DNA from: an uncultured Granulosicoccaceae bacterium
GTDB lineage: Bacteria; Pseudomonadota; Gammaproteobacteria; Granulosicoccales; Granulosicoccaceae
Direction: 5' to 3'
Assembly: GCA_937930305.1 (NCBI GenBank)
Contig: CALGLE010000007.1
Span: 1 to 64,000 of the forward strand
DNA length: 64,000 nt
Of this stretch, positions 9,185 to 18,640 are shown one piece after another. The notes beneath the pieces were generated by a model. That model worked only from the letters and a program-made list of their open reading frames with translations. It was not told the origin of the DNA and made no database searches. Position numbers and translations under genes: made by a program. The first letter of the stretch is position 1. Every line of letters starts with the position of its first letter.

Positions 9185-9715
9185 ATGCATGAGCTTTTGT
9201 TGAATCGCGACATTTATACCGAATTTCTGCAACCCCAATTGCCACAGGCCAAGCGTTTTGTGTGGATTGTGACCGCGGATATCAAAGATTTGCACATTGA
9301 TGTCAATGGGTCATACCAGCCTTTGCTGGTGGTGCTGGATGATTTGGTCAGAAAAGGCGTATCGGTGCGTTTAATTCACGCTAAAGAACCAGGCCCAAGG
9401 TTTCGTGAAGATTTTGATCAATGTCAGGCTTTAATTCAAAGCGAGGCGTTTGAACGCATTCTATGCCCTCGTGTCCACACCAAGGCAGTCGTCATTGACG
9501 GAAGCCTCGCCTTTGTGGGCTCGGCAAACTTAACCGGCGCTGGCATCGGCGCAAAACATGCGGATAAACGAAACTTTGAAGCCGGTTTTCAATTTGATAC
9601 CCCCAAAGACATTCAGTCGCTGATGCATTGGATTGATGAACTGTATTTAGGGGAATATTGTAAGAGCTGCCGTAGACGCGAATATTGCCCCGATCCGATC
9701 ATCGACCATCTTTAA
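9185..9715 (+). CDS. single-HKD phospholipase D-like protein with C-terminal cysteine cluster
   Basis: A 176-residue protein with one HKD motif near residue 98 (HTKAVVID, then GSANLTGAGI). One-motif PLD proteins such as Nuc endonuclease work as dimers and cleave phosphodiesters. The C-terminus adds a compact CxxCx5C cluster (about Cys159, Cys162, Cys168) that could bind zinc or an iron-sulfur cluster. I use ATG 9185 because the upstream extension overlaps the divergent DUF302 gene start. It is 17 bases from the RNB exonuclease gene, which suggests a joint nucleic-acid role. The substrate is unknown. Confidence 0.8.
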   Translation: MHELLLNRDIYTEFLQPQLPQAKRFVWIVTADIKDLHIDVNGSYQPLLVVLDDLVRKGVSVRLIHAKEPGPRFREDFDQCQALIQSEAFERILCPRVHTKAVVIDGSLAFVGSANLTGAGIGAKHADKRNFEAGFQFDTPKDIQSLMHWIDELYLGEYCKSCRRREYCPDPIIDHL

Positions 9716-9732
9716 CAATTTGAATTCGCCAC

Positions 9733-11295
9733 ATGAACGCAAAACAATTATTAACCGATGTGCTGCAGCGCTTCCGAATTGAGACCGACCACTCGAAGCA
9801 AGTGCACAATGAAGTTAAACACTGGCAGCAGCACCCCCAAATAGCGGACCCAAAACTACTCGATTGGACAAACCAAGCCTTTGTCACCATCGATAATCCC
9901 GATTCACGAGACCTTGATCAAGCCCTGCTTATTGAATCCAGTACACAGGGCTATCGTTGTCGCTATGCGCTGGCAGATGCCTCGTTTTATGTAAAGCCTG
10001 GTAGCCATCTTTTTAAGGAGGCTTTAAAACGCGGTGCAAGTTACTACTTACCTGGGCGCTCGATACCCATGCTACCGGTGGCATTGTCTGAAGATTTAAT
10101 TTCGTTGAATGCGGATGTGCAACGCCGTGCGCTGGTGTTTGATATGTGGTTAACCCCCGAGGGCGTATGCACTCAAACAGATATCGTGCGGGCTAGAATT
10201 CAGAGTTTTGCCAAGCTCAGTTATGAAGGCGTGCAGCGATGGTTAGATGAACGCCCCGATCCGAATGATCCGGAAATTCCTGTTCAAGCCCAGGTCTCTC
10301 TTAAACTATTAAAAGAATTGGGGCAAAAGTTAATTGATCAAGCACAAGATCGCGATGTCATTCAATTCGATCGGCGTGAAACCGACATACAGCTCAATGG
10401 CGAGCAATTCGAACTACGGGAACGGGATCGTTACGACACCGAACGATATAACGAACAAATCAGTTTGTTGTGCAATATGCAAGGCGCTAAATTATTACAA
10501 GCCCTGGATCGCATTCACCCAGATATGCAGCCGATATTTCGCGTGCATGAAGCGCCGCTTAAAAAAAGCATGAAGGCTTTCCAGGAGAATTTAACCGCAC
10601 TGATTGAATCGAAACAATTAGGCACGCGTTTCCAGAGGCAAGCTGGACAAAGTTTAGCTGACTACATTGCCTCCCTTCCCAACGACGCGCAATCAAAGCG
10701 CTTGGTGCAAGCCATTGAACGCCAGGTATTAATGACCAACCAAGCGTCGAAATTTCGAGCAGAACCCGGCAGGCACCACGCACTGGGCGCCGAAAGCTAT
10801 GCACGATTTTCGTCTCCTATGAGAGAGATCGTGGGCATCTATACGCACAAAGAATTACTCGAAGCGCTTGGCTCTAAAGCGCCAATTGATCCTGCCGTGG
10901 ACGCCAGCATTCGAGCCGAGATTATAGAAGCGGCTAATTCAGCCAAACAAAGGCAAAAGCAAATTGGCAAAGCCATTGAATTTGCCGTCATCGATAATCA
11001 CTTAAAGCACGACTTGGAACACGACAACCCACACACACACTTAGGCACCGTGATGGGGTTTCGTAGTGGAAAGATCTATGTGGCCGCTGATGATTTAGCC
11101 GTTGATTTAAAAGTGTATTTAGATGACTTAGCCCATCAATATCAATCGCCCTACTCGCTTACCGATATAAGCGCTAAACCCACCGACCCCCAGCAACCCT
11201 CTTTCGTTCTTGGTGATGCTGTGGCGCTCAGTGTGAGAGCATTTGACAAAGAGCTGCGTCGTTATCGATTAAACCTTTTTAAAACAGAACTTTAA
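9733..11295 (+). CDS. RNB-domain (RNase II/R family) exoribonuclease
   Basis: A 520-residue protein whose RNB catalytic domain begins near residue 50 with VTIDNPDSRDLDQA. That motif carries three of the four acidic metal ligands seen in RNase II and RNase R; the fourth position is Gln instead of Asp. There are no N-terminal cold-shock domains, and the C-terminal 90 residues may form a degenerate S1-like fold. It is therefore shorter than RNase II and much shorter than RNase R. The conserved GxxxRF-type region YARFSSPMREIVG is present near residue 358. It probably degrades RNA 3' to 5', but activity needs proof given the substitution. Confidence 0.85.
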   Translation: MNAKQLLTDVLQRFRIETDHSKQVHNEVKHWQQHPQIADPKLLDWTNQAFVTIDNPDSRDLDQALLIESSTQGYRCRYALADASFYVKPGSHLFKEALKRGASYYLPGRSIPMLPVALSEDLISLNADVQRRALVFDMWLTPEGVCTQTDIVRARIQSFAKLSYEGVQRWLDERPDPNDPEIPVQAQVSLKLLKELGQKLIDQAQDRDVIQFDRRETDIQLNGEQFELRERDRYDTERYNEQISLLCNMQGAKLLQALDRIHPDMQPIFRVHEAPLKKSMKAFQENLTALIESKQLGTRFQRQAGQSLADYIASLPNDAQSKRLVQAIERQVLMTNQASKFRAEPGRHHALGAESYARFSSPMREIVGIYTHKELLEALGSKAPIDPAVDASIRAEIIEAANSAKQRQKQIGKAIEFAVIDNHLKHDLEHDNPHTHLGTVMGFRSGKIYVAADDLAVDLKVYLDDLAHQYQSPYSLTDISAKPTDPQQPSFVLGDAVALSVRAFDKELRRYRLNLFKTEL

Positions 11296-11317
11296 ACTTT
11301 TAATTAGCCTGTTCGTT

Positions 11318-12091
11318 TTATTGGCTAGTCAATGCCGAATACAACAAACGTAGCGCCAGAAAAGTCAACACCCATTTAAACGCGTTATGAACCAAAAATT
11401 CTGGCAACCAATCTAACAACGCTTTGCCCGTGACTGTGCCAATAAAGCCTGCGATGGCTGCGATAAGAACAAAGGGCAACCATTCACTGAATGCGAATCC
11501 AAACAATCCAAAAGCAAAAATTCTAAAGCTGTGTTGAATATTCATCGCCATCGCATGAGTTGCGATGAATACACGCTTTTCTGGCGATCTTTTATGGGTA
11601 AAAGCTGCGAACAAAGGCCCTGTTACACCAATGAAAAAAGATAAAAACGTTAGTACCGCACCCACCACACAAAAACCTTGAATGGGGAATTTTTCGAACG
11701 TCAGTTTTGGAGACCAAACCGACCACAGAACAAAACCGCCCATACAAAAAAGCAACACTTTTTCAGGCAGCGCGACAAACACCTGACTGGCGATTAACAT
11801 GCCAACAAATGAACCCGCACCGTACCAAGCAATGAGCGGCCAATTAACGTACTGTCGAAACGCATGCGTTCTCGAAACGCCAGACGCCATTTGTATTAAC
11901 GAATGCACAGGCAGAACAACCGAAGGTGGTAGCACCATCAGCAACGCCACCATAATCATAATTCCACCGCCGATGCCGAACACAGCGGTTACTGCGGCAG
12001 TGAGAACACTAAGTAGTGCGATACCTACAGCCCAATAAAGGCCCAACGCTTCCGGGATAAACCAATTTAATATACTGTGCCAATCGGGCAT
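11318..12091 (-). CDS. TauE/SafE family membrane permease
   Basis: A 257-residue membrane protein with about seven to eight hydrophobic segments. The N-terminal repeat has the family glycine-rich phrase AVFGIGGGIMIMVALLMVLPP, and the second repeat has FFIGVTGPLFAAF. TauE/SafE proteins export or import sulfite, sulfoacetate and other small anions. ATG 12091 has AGGCG upstream. It is the last gene of the leuS-led minus-strand run. Confidence 0.87.
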   Translation of the reverse strand: MPDWHSILNWFIPEALGLYWAVGIALLSVLTAAVTAVFGIGGGIMIMVALLMVLPPSVVLPVHSLIQMASGVSRTHAFRQYVNWPLIAWYGAGSFVGMLIASQVFVALPEKVLLFCMGGFVLWSVWSPKLTFEKFPIQGFCVVGAVLTFLSFFIGVTGPLFAAFTHKRSPEKRVFIATHAMAMNIQHSFRIFAFGLFGFAFSEWLPFVLIAAIAGFIGTVTGKALLDWLPEFLVHNAFKWVLTFLALRLLYSALTSQ

Positions 12092-12100
12092 GGACAACGC

Positions 12101-12706
12101 CTAGGGCCGACAAACGTAAACACTGGCTGGAGGGATATTGCGCCACGTCGTATCCACACGATTCACGCTGTTAAAGTACTTTTTTAACACACGATGCAGG
12201 CGCAATCCGGGCGGGGTCATTTCTGTTCCACGATAGGTGTAAAAAATGAACTGAGCCTTGGATGCCAATGAGCCGCGTATGGCACTGATTAATAAATCCT
12301 GGGTTTCGCCATCAAACAAATTCCACGGCAATGCCGACACAACACAATCGCATTCACTAATACCAAACGTCTTTAAACGATTGGCTAGTGTGGTTGCGCA
12401 ACCCACCTCCACCAAAGTGCCAGGACATCGTTCGCGGGTAAGCTGTGCGAAATCTGGGTTCAATTCTAGAGCGAAAAAATGGGTATCCCCGGTAACACAT
12501 TGAACAATGCCTTCTGTGATAACCCCACTGCCCGGGCCTAATTCAACAATGGATTTTGCCGATGTAAAATCTATTTGCGAAACCAATGCCCGAACTAGGG
12601 CTGGAGAGGAGGCCGTTATTGCGCCAGTTTTGAGTGGGTTGCGAATAAATTGGCGTGCAAAGCTGAGGCTTGAAGTGCTCTGATATCCGTCGGATTTCAG
12701 CGTCAT
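12101..12706 (-). CDS. SAM-dependent methyltransferase, phospholipid N-methyltransferase (PmtA) like
   Basis: A 201-residue class I methyltransferase. SAM-binding motif I is IVELGPGSGVITEGIV near residue 55. Features that recall PmtA of rhizobia are the N-terminal FIRNPLKTGAITASSPALV and the C-terminal LHRVLKKYFNSVNRV followed by NIPPASVYVCRP. Such enzymes methylate phosphatidylethanolamine toward phosphatidylcholine, but close relatives methylate RNA or other lipids. I start at ATG 12706, which has GGAG six bases upstream, rather than TTG 12733. Confidence 0.75.
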   Translation of the reverse strand: MTLKSDGYQSTSSLSFARQFIRNPLKTGAITASSPALVRALVSQIDFTSAKSIVELGPGSGVITEGIVQCVTGDTHFFALELNPDFAQLTRERCPGTLVEVGCATTLANRLKTFGISECDCVVSALPWNLFDGETQDLLISAIRGSLASKAQFIFYTYRGTEMTPPGLRLHRVLKKYFNSVNRVDTTWRNIPPASVYVCRP

Positions 12707-12739
12707 GCCATTCTCCGGCGGCTTGGAAAACAAGAAGTA

Positions 12740-13621
12740 TTATTGTACCGCACTCTTCTCAGCTAAAAATATACCGCCCAAAACCAACACCAAACCTATG
12801 GCGTGATAAGCGCGAAACGATTCACCAATGATTAAAACCGCCAACAACGAACCAAATATGGGAACCAGATTAATAAACAAGCCGGCTCGATTTCCACCAA
12901 TCAATTCCACGCCCCGTGCAAACGCTAATTGCGCCACCAATGTTGGAAAAATGACGGCATAGGCTAACAGAAGCCATCCTTGCAACCCAGGGGCAACAAA
13001 TCCTTTCGTATTAATTTCCCAAATGGTTAGCGGCAAACAAATCGATGCGGCACCACAGCCAATAACAAATAAGAAACTGAGCCAATGAATGGATGGTCGC
13101 CACCTAAGGGATATGGTGTAGCCAGCATAAAACACCGCCGCCGTTATCATGAGCGCGTCCCCACGGTTTAACGCACCTGAGAAAAAGCCAAACGGCTCTC
13201 CATTGGTACTGGTGACAATGACGCCCACGATGGACAAAGCAACTCCGACCAATTGCCAGAATGCCGCCCTTTGCCGAAAGAACAGAAAGTTTGCCAATAT
13301 GATGAGCACCGGCATGAGTGATTGCTCGATGCTGGCATTGACCGCTGTGGTGTAGCGCAACGCGGTATACATAGTGACATTGAACAACCCCATACCAAAC
13401 GCACCCATGCAAAACAACACGAGCACCCGCGTGCGTAAAACCGGCCAATCATGGATTAAATGCCGATACGTAAACGGCAGTAAACAAAGAATGGTGACCA
13501 GCCAGCGAATGAAGGTGAACGTGAACGACTGCCACTCATCTGCAGCCAAACGGCCTGCAACGGCATTTCCGCCCCATAGGGTCGCAGCGGTTATCAAAAG
13601 TAAGTATGCGTTTGAGAACAA
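12740..13621 (-). CDS. EamA/DMT superfamily transporter
   Basis: A 293-residue inner-membrane protein with ten likely helices in two EamA repeats. The first begins TAATLWGGNAVAGRLAADEW, and the second contains GNRAGLFINLVPIFGSLLAVLIIGE. Members export amino acids, purines or metabolites; the substrate cannot be read from sequence. The start is a TTG directly abutting the LysE stop, so the two are probably translated together. Confidence 0.87.
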   Translation of the reverse strand: MFSNAYLLLITAATLWGGNAVAGRLAADEWQSFTFTFIRWLVTILCLLPFTYRHLIHDWPVLRTRVLVLFCMGAFGMGLFNVTMYTALRYTTAVNASIEQSLMPVLIILANFLFFRQRAAFWQLVGVALSIVGVIVTSTNGEPFGFFSGALNRGDALMITAAVFYAGYTISLRWRPSIHWLSFLFVIGCGAASICLPLTIWEINTKGFVAPGLQGWLLLAYAVIFPTLVAQLAFARGVELIGGNRAGLFINLVPIFGSLLAVLIIGESFRAYHAIGLVLVLGGIFLAEKSAVQ

Positions 13622-14251
13622 CTAACGAGGCCCTTGAGCCAGCAACCACAATCCGCCGCCAAGTAGGCACGTACCCGAGAGTCGCTCCACCCAAACCACA
13701 CGCGTTTGAGTTAACCAAAGCCCCGCATGCCCCGCAGCTAACGCATAGATACTATCGAGTACGCCGCCAACCAGCATAAACAGAAAGCCAAAGAAAAATA
13801 CCTGTGGCATGACAGGTTCAGTGGCATCGATGAATTGGGGAATAAAAGCGCCGAAGAAAAACAGCGCTTTGGGATTTGCCAACAGGACAAAAAAACCTTG
13901 CCAGAAGTAACGAGTTGCACTGAGTTGTTTTCCCTGATCTCGTAGATGCAGTGTGCTCCCTCTTGCACGCCATAGTTTTATGCCCAAATACGCAAGATAC
14001 AACGCACCCAAAATGCGTACTACAGAGAAAACGGGTGCGATGGATTCCACCACTACACCAAACCCAAACGCCAACACCGAAATTAAAAACAGCAACCCCA
14101 GTTGTGTACCCAACACGTTCCATAAACCGGCCCGAGCACCTGCCGCCAAACTGTTTGCCACAATGACCGTAACCGTAGGCCCGGGCACCGCCACAATCGC
14201 CATGGCAGCTAGAACAAAGACAACAACCGTGGATACGCTGTCAATTGGCAA
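13622..14251 (-). CDS. LysE family amino-acid exporter
   Basis: A 209-residue inner-membrane protein of the LysE/RhtB family with about six helices. Family signature phrases are VPGPTVTVIVANSLAAGARAG near the N-terminus and GFFVLLANPKALFFFGAFIPQFI in the middle. Likely role is export of an amino acid or analogue. The TTG start has GGTGA seven bases upstream and lies inside the 3' end of leuS (11-base overlap). Confidence 0.88.
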   Translation of the reverse strand: MPIDSVSTVVVFVLAAMAIVAVPGPTVTVIVANSLAAGARAGLWNVLGTQLGLLFLISVLAFGFGVVVESIAPVFSVVRILGALYLAYLGIKLWRARGSTLHLRDQGKQLSATRYFWQGFFVLLANPKALFFFGAFIPQFIDATEPVMPQVFFFGFLFMLVGGVLDSIYALAAGHAGLWLTQTRVVWVERLSGTCLLGGGLWLLAQGPR

Positions 14252-16841
14252 CGATATTCACCAACTTACCCGGTACCACGATGACTTTTCTTACCGTTTT
14301 GCCTTCAATGTTTCGAACTACGTTCTCTTCGGCCAACGCAGCCGCTTCACATTCCTCTTTCGATGCATTGGCTGACATCGCTAATTCCGCCCGGCGCTTA
14401 CCGTTAACTTGAATGACCAAGGTGATGGTGTCACGAACTAAGGCCTCTTCATCCACTTCCGGCCAAGCCTCATCGATTAATGCCGATTCATAACCTAGCC
14501 CTGACCACATCTCATGTGCAATGTGAGGCGTGAATGGACTGAGCAATCGAACCAAGGCACTAAAGGCTTCATGCTGAACTGCAAATCCACTGTCGCTACG
14601 ATCATCAAATCTACTGGCTTCGTTAAACAGTTCCATCATGGAAGCAATGGCTGTGTTGAAGGTGTACCGCCGTTCAATATCATCGGTAACTTTAGCGATG
14701 GTTTCGTGGGTTTTACGCCGTAAGCTTTTCTGTTCATCGTTTAGATCGGCTTGCTCAAACACATGCTGCGAAGCCTCAGCCGGTAATCGAGAAACTTCTC
14801 GCCACACCCGCCGTAGAAAACGATTCATCCCTTCCACACCACCGTCTTTCCACTCTAAAGACTGATGCGGAGGACTGTCACTCATTGAAAACAAACGTAC
14901 CGTATCCGCCCCATAACGATCGATCATTTCCAGCGGATCTACACCATTGTTTTTGGACTTAGACATCTTCTCAATACGCCCAACGGTGACAGGCTTTCCG
15001 TCCGACTTCAGCGTTGCCCCACTAATGCGCCCTTTGTCATCGTATTCTAGGTCTAGATCCCGCGCATTAAAATATTCCGGCTTACCATCATCGTCGCGGT
15101 AAAAAGTTTCCGCGATTACCATGCCTTGCGTTAACAATCGAGTGAATGGCTCATCTGATTTGATCAACCCCACATCCCGCATCAGCTTATGGAAAAAGCG
15201 TGCGTACAATAAGTGCAAAACGGCGTGTTCTACACCACCGATATATTGATCCACCGGCAGCCAATAGTTTGCGCGTTCATCCAACATGGCATTAGCATCT
15301 GGGCAGGCGTAGCGGGCGTAATACCAGCTGGATTCAAAAAACGTATCGAAGGTATCGGTTTCGCGAATGCCTGGCTCGTTAGTGCCAGGGACGGTGGTGT
15401 TAATAAAATTCGGATCTTCTTTGATCGGTGAATTTACCCCGGAGAACGCCACATCTTCAGGCAATACAACGGGTAGATCTTCTTCCGCCACAGGATGTGC
15501 GTTACCGTCTTTATCGTAAATGATCGGAATCGGGCAACCCCAGTAGCGCTGCCTAGACACACCCCAATCGCGTAAGCGGTAGTTCACCTTTTTATCACCA
15601 TTTGCCTCTTTGGCTAAGAAATCGGCCGTGGCTTTAAAGCAGGCTTCAAAATCTAAGCCATCAAATTGATCTGAATTGATGGACACCGTATTGGTTTTAT
15701 CTGTAAAGGCAGTGTCAACAACATTCACCGCTTCGACGGTGGATTGAACGACTTGTTTGATCGGCAAATTAAATTTTTTGGCAAACTCATGATCACGCTG
15801 GTCGTGCCCCGGTACCGACATAACCGCGCCTGTGCCATAGGTCATTAACACAAAGTTGGCCACGTACACCGGCACGCGTTCACCCGATACCGGGTTAATG
15901 GCTTCAATACCTAACGGCATGCCGCGCTTTTCCAGTTTCTCCATCGCAGCTTCTGAGGTACCTGACTTTTTGCACTCTTCAACGAAGGCTTGAATGTCAG
16001 CGTTATGGGCCGCAACGTGAGTTGTCAATGGGTGTTCAGCCGCCACGGCCATGTATGTCACACCGGCAACGGTGTCGGGGCGCGTGGTATAGACGCGAAT
16101 GGCCGATTCGCCTGCCAATTCACCATCGGCTAAGGCAAAGTCAAATTCAACCCCTTCAGATCGCCCAATCCAATTGCGCTGCATCGTGCGCACCGCATCA
16201 GGCCAGCCATCCAATTTTTCCGTCTCTTCCAACAGTTCTTCTGCGTATTGGGTGATTTTTAAAAACCATTGCGAGATTTCACGTCGTTCAACCAAAGCAC
16301 CCGATCGCCAACCTCGACCATCTGCATCCACTTGTTCGTTCGCTAATACCGTTTGCTCAACCGGGTCCCAATTAACAGTCGCCATTTTTTTATACGCCAA
16401 ACCCTTTTTCACTAACTGCGTGAAAAACCACTGCTCCCAGCGGTAATACTCAGGCGTACAGGTCGCAATTTCGCGAGACCAGTCATAGGCGATGCCCATG
16501 CGTTGCAATTGCTCGCGCATTTCATCGATGTTCTGGTAAGTCCAAATCGCAGGCGCTGTGTTGTTTTTAATGGCGGCATTCTCTGCCGGCAGGCCAAACG
16601 CATCCCAACCCATGGGCTGCAGAACATTGAACCCTTGCATGCGCTTATAACGCGAGAGCACATCCCCAATGGTGTAGTTACGCACATGGCCCATATGTAG
16701 GCTACCGCTGGGGTAGGGAAACATACACAGGCAGTAGTACTTCGGGCGTGTTTCGTCTTCGGTGACCTGAAACGCATCGTTGGCGTTCCAGAGATCTTGC
16801 ACGTGCGACTCTACCGTCGTGGCGTCGTACTCTTCCTGCAT
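14241..16841 (-). CDS. leuS: leucyl-tRNA synthetase
   Basis: An 866-residue class I synthetase that charges tRNA-Leu. The HIGH-type motif is HMGH in MFPYPSGSLHMGHVRNYTIGD (about residue 50), and the KMSKS loop is KMSKSKNNG (about residue 623). The editing CP1 domain with TRPDTVAGVTYMAVAAEHPL is present, as are the anticodon-binding and C-terminal domains ending RKVIVVPGKLVNIVAN. Length is normal. It sits downstream of a cobT-like gene (41-base gap) and upstream of transporter genes; the usual downstream lptE-holA genes are absent here. Confidence 0.98.
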   Translation of the reverse strand: MQEEYDATTVESHVQDLWNANDAFQVTEDETRPKYYCLCMFPYPSGSLHMGHVRNYTIGDVLSRYKRMQGFNVLQPMGWDAFGLPAENAAIKNNTAPAIWTYQNIDEMREQLQRMGIAYDWSREIATCTPEYYRWEQWFFTQLVKKGLAYKKMATVNWDPVEQTVLANEQVDADGRGWRSGALVERREISQWFLKITQYAEELLEETEKLDGWPDAVRTMQRNWIGRSEGVEFDFALADGELAGESAIRVYTTRPDTVAGVTYMAVAAEHPLTTHVAAHNADIQAFVEECKKSGTSEAAMEKLEKRGMPLGIEAINPVSGERVPVYVANFVLMTYGTGAVMSVPGHDQRDHEFAKKFNLPIKQVVQSTVEAVNVVDTAFTDKTNTVSINSDQFDGLDFEACFKATADFLAKEANGDKKVNYRLRDWGVSRQRYWGCPIPIIYDKDGNAHPVAEEDLPVVLPEDVAFSGVNSPIKEDPNFINTTVPGTNEPGIRETDTFDTFFESSWYYARYACPDANAMLDERANYWLPVDQYIGGVEHAVLHLLYARFFHKLMRDVGLIKSDEPFTRLLTQGMVIAETFYRDDDGKPEYFNARDLDLEYDDKGRISGATLKSDGKPVTVGRIEKMSKSKNNGVDPLEMIDRYGADTVRLFSMSDSPPHQSLEWKDGGVEGMNRFLRRVWREVSRLPAEASQHVFEQADLNDEQKSLRRKTHETIAKVTDDIERRYTFNTAIASMMELFNEASRFDDRSDSGFAVQHEAFSALVRLLSPFTPHIAHEMWSGLGYESALIDEAWPEVDEEALVRDTITLVIQVNGKRRAELAMSANASKEECEAAALAEENVVRNIEGKTVRKVIVVPGKLVNIVAN

Positions 16842-16882
16842 GGGGTTTGGCTCATGAATACCGTCGGGAGTGAGCCTTGATT

Positions 16883-18640
16883 CTAACGCATGCGTCGCGA
16901 GAACAACGTGTGTAATACCCGGTAACTGGCTTGACCCAAGGTGCCATTCAAATCCAAACCCACGCTGTTTTGATAGGTGTCGGACAAATCCAGATCAATT
17001 CCAATGGCCCCCAGCTGCACCGGGGTTTGCTTTTCGATATGACCTGCCACATCGCGTAAGTGTTGTTCCAAAAACCCGTCCGGATTGTTGTGGTGGGTGG
17101 CTGCATCCATGGGAGCGCCGTCCGAGATAACAACCAGATATTTTTGCGGCTCAGACTGGCGAATCAAGCGGCGATAGGCCCACAGCAAAGCCTCTCCATC
17201 AATTCCCTCTCGAAAGTGCAAGGTTTCAAGTAGGCTGGATAAACCCGAACGAGAGCGCCGCCAGGCAGTGTGCTGATCCTTGTACACCACATGTAAGGCC
17301 TCTCCCAGCCGCCCTGGCTGTTCGGGCATACCGGCTTTACGCCAAGCTTCTAGCGCCTGCCCCCCGTTCCAGTTCCCGGTGGTAAAACCCAGAACTTCAG
17401 TGGTCACATCCGCCAGTTGTAAGGCGCGGCAGAAGGTATCAATCAAGGTGGCCACGGCCACAAATCGTTGCCGCTTCATGGAACCTGAATTATCAATCAG
17501 AAACGTCACCGCAGAATTCGCTTTTGGCTGCTGCCGGCGTTCCACAAAAACTTGCTTGTAATGAGGATTACTGACCAACTGCGCCAAACGGCGAGCATCA
17601 ACCAATCCAGCCTCTTGTCCAAACAACCAGCCATCATCGGCAGGTTCCGCAAACAAGTGTTGCAGCTCTCTTGCGAGTCTCGGAACACTCACCGCTTGAG
17701 CCAGCACATGCTTGTCTAAGGTGGCGCGTAAGTCGGCTCGCTTGCTTTCTCGATAAAGCGATTCACCGCTGACTTGCTTATCAAACTCTGTGGTGAATAC
17801 GTGATAACCGCCAACGGTATCCAGCTGGGAGTCGTCCAACACATCGGCCTCAGCTAAAGCGCCCGCTACACCGTCCCCCACTTCATCCAAGCCCGCCCCA
17901 TCCCAATCGGGCGGTAAGATGATGGAATGACGCTCTTTAACAGACTCCACATCGGTGTCGTCATGGCTGTCGTCATCGATCATGGCGGCCAGTTTGTTGG
18001 CCATGGATACCGCATGTTCTGCGAAAGCGCTCTGATCAAAGCGCTCCTTTTTAAACGCATACAACTCATGGCCAATGATTTTTGACAAATTAGCTCGCGT
18101 GGCTTCAATCATCGCTTCGGCAATTTCATCTTCGATGGTGCTGATCAATCGCGAGCGAACCATGTGCACAACGCTGTACAGCAATATGCCCAAGGCACTG
18201 TCTGCCATCGCACCGCCATGGACGGTATTGCACCATTGCACAAAAGCGGCATCTAAGTTTTTTTGAATGCCGCGTAGCGCATCATCGGCTAAGGATTCAC
18301 AACGTAATTGTTCGAAAACATCGAAAAATATGCGAGCGATGCCATCGGTGGGCGCAAGAGCTTGGTGCAACTCCCGGTCGCTAAAACGTAACCGCAGCGC
18401 GAGTGAATCTGCAATACCGCGACTGCCAGACAACGTGGATTCAGCAAACGATACCCCTAAATGGGGAGAGGCAAATCCCTGGGCTTTGTGCCCCAGTCTT
18501 AAACGACTGGCGCGATACTCTGCTGTTGGTTCGCCGCTGAGTGCGCGTAAAGAGGCGGCACCGTGACGTTCCAACTGCCGCGTTCTGCTCAGCTCGTTAC
18601 TAACACCCGAGGGGGCGTCGTCGGCAGAATTACTGGACAT
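16883..18640 (-). CDS. CobT-like VWA protein, divergent copy (pair 1)
   Basis: A 585-residue protein related to CobT, the VWA subunit of aerobic cobaltochelatase. The C-terminal VWA domain has an intact MIDAS start ([14 protein letters not shown] near residue 385) and VISDGAPMD further on, and the CobT-type phrases [24 protein letters not shown] and [16 protein letters not shown]. Compared with the second copy it has only a short acidic stretch ([12 protein letters not shown]), and its ending differs from canonical CobT: the GIGHDVTxYY segment is replaced by [14 protein letters not shown]. It overlaps the CobS-like gene by 11 bases. No CobN is in the window, so a B12 role is not shown; it may be an AAA-VWA chaperone for another metal enzyme. 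Confidence 0.82.
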   Translation of the reverse strand: MSSNSADDAPSGVSNELSRTRQLERHGAASLRALSGEPTAEYRASRLRLGHKAQGFASPHLGVSFAESTLSGSRGIADSLALRLRFSDRELHQALAPTDGIARIFFDVFEQLRCESLADDALRGIQKNLDAAFVQWCNTVHGGAMADSALGILLYSVVHMVRSRLISTIEDEIAEAMIEATRANLSKIIGHELYAFKKERFDQSAFAEHAVSMANKLAAMIDDDSHDDTDVESVKERHSIILPPDWDGAGLDEVGDGVAGALAEADVLDDSQLDTVGGYHVFTTEFDKQVSGESLYRESKRADLRATLDKHVLAQAVSVPRLARELQHLFAEPADDGWLFGQEAGLVDARRLAQLVSNPHYKQVFVERRQQPKANSAVTFLIDNSGSMKRQRFVAVATLIDTFCRALQLADVTTEVLGFTTGNWNGGQALEAWRKAGMPEQPGRLGEALHVVYKDQHTAWRRSRSGLSSLLETLHFREGIDGEALLWAYRRLIRQSEPQKYLVVISDGAPMDAATHHNNPDGFLEQHLRDVAGHIEKQTPVQLGAIGIDLDLSDTYQNSVGLDLNGTLGQASYRVLHTLFSRRMR

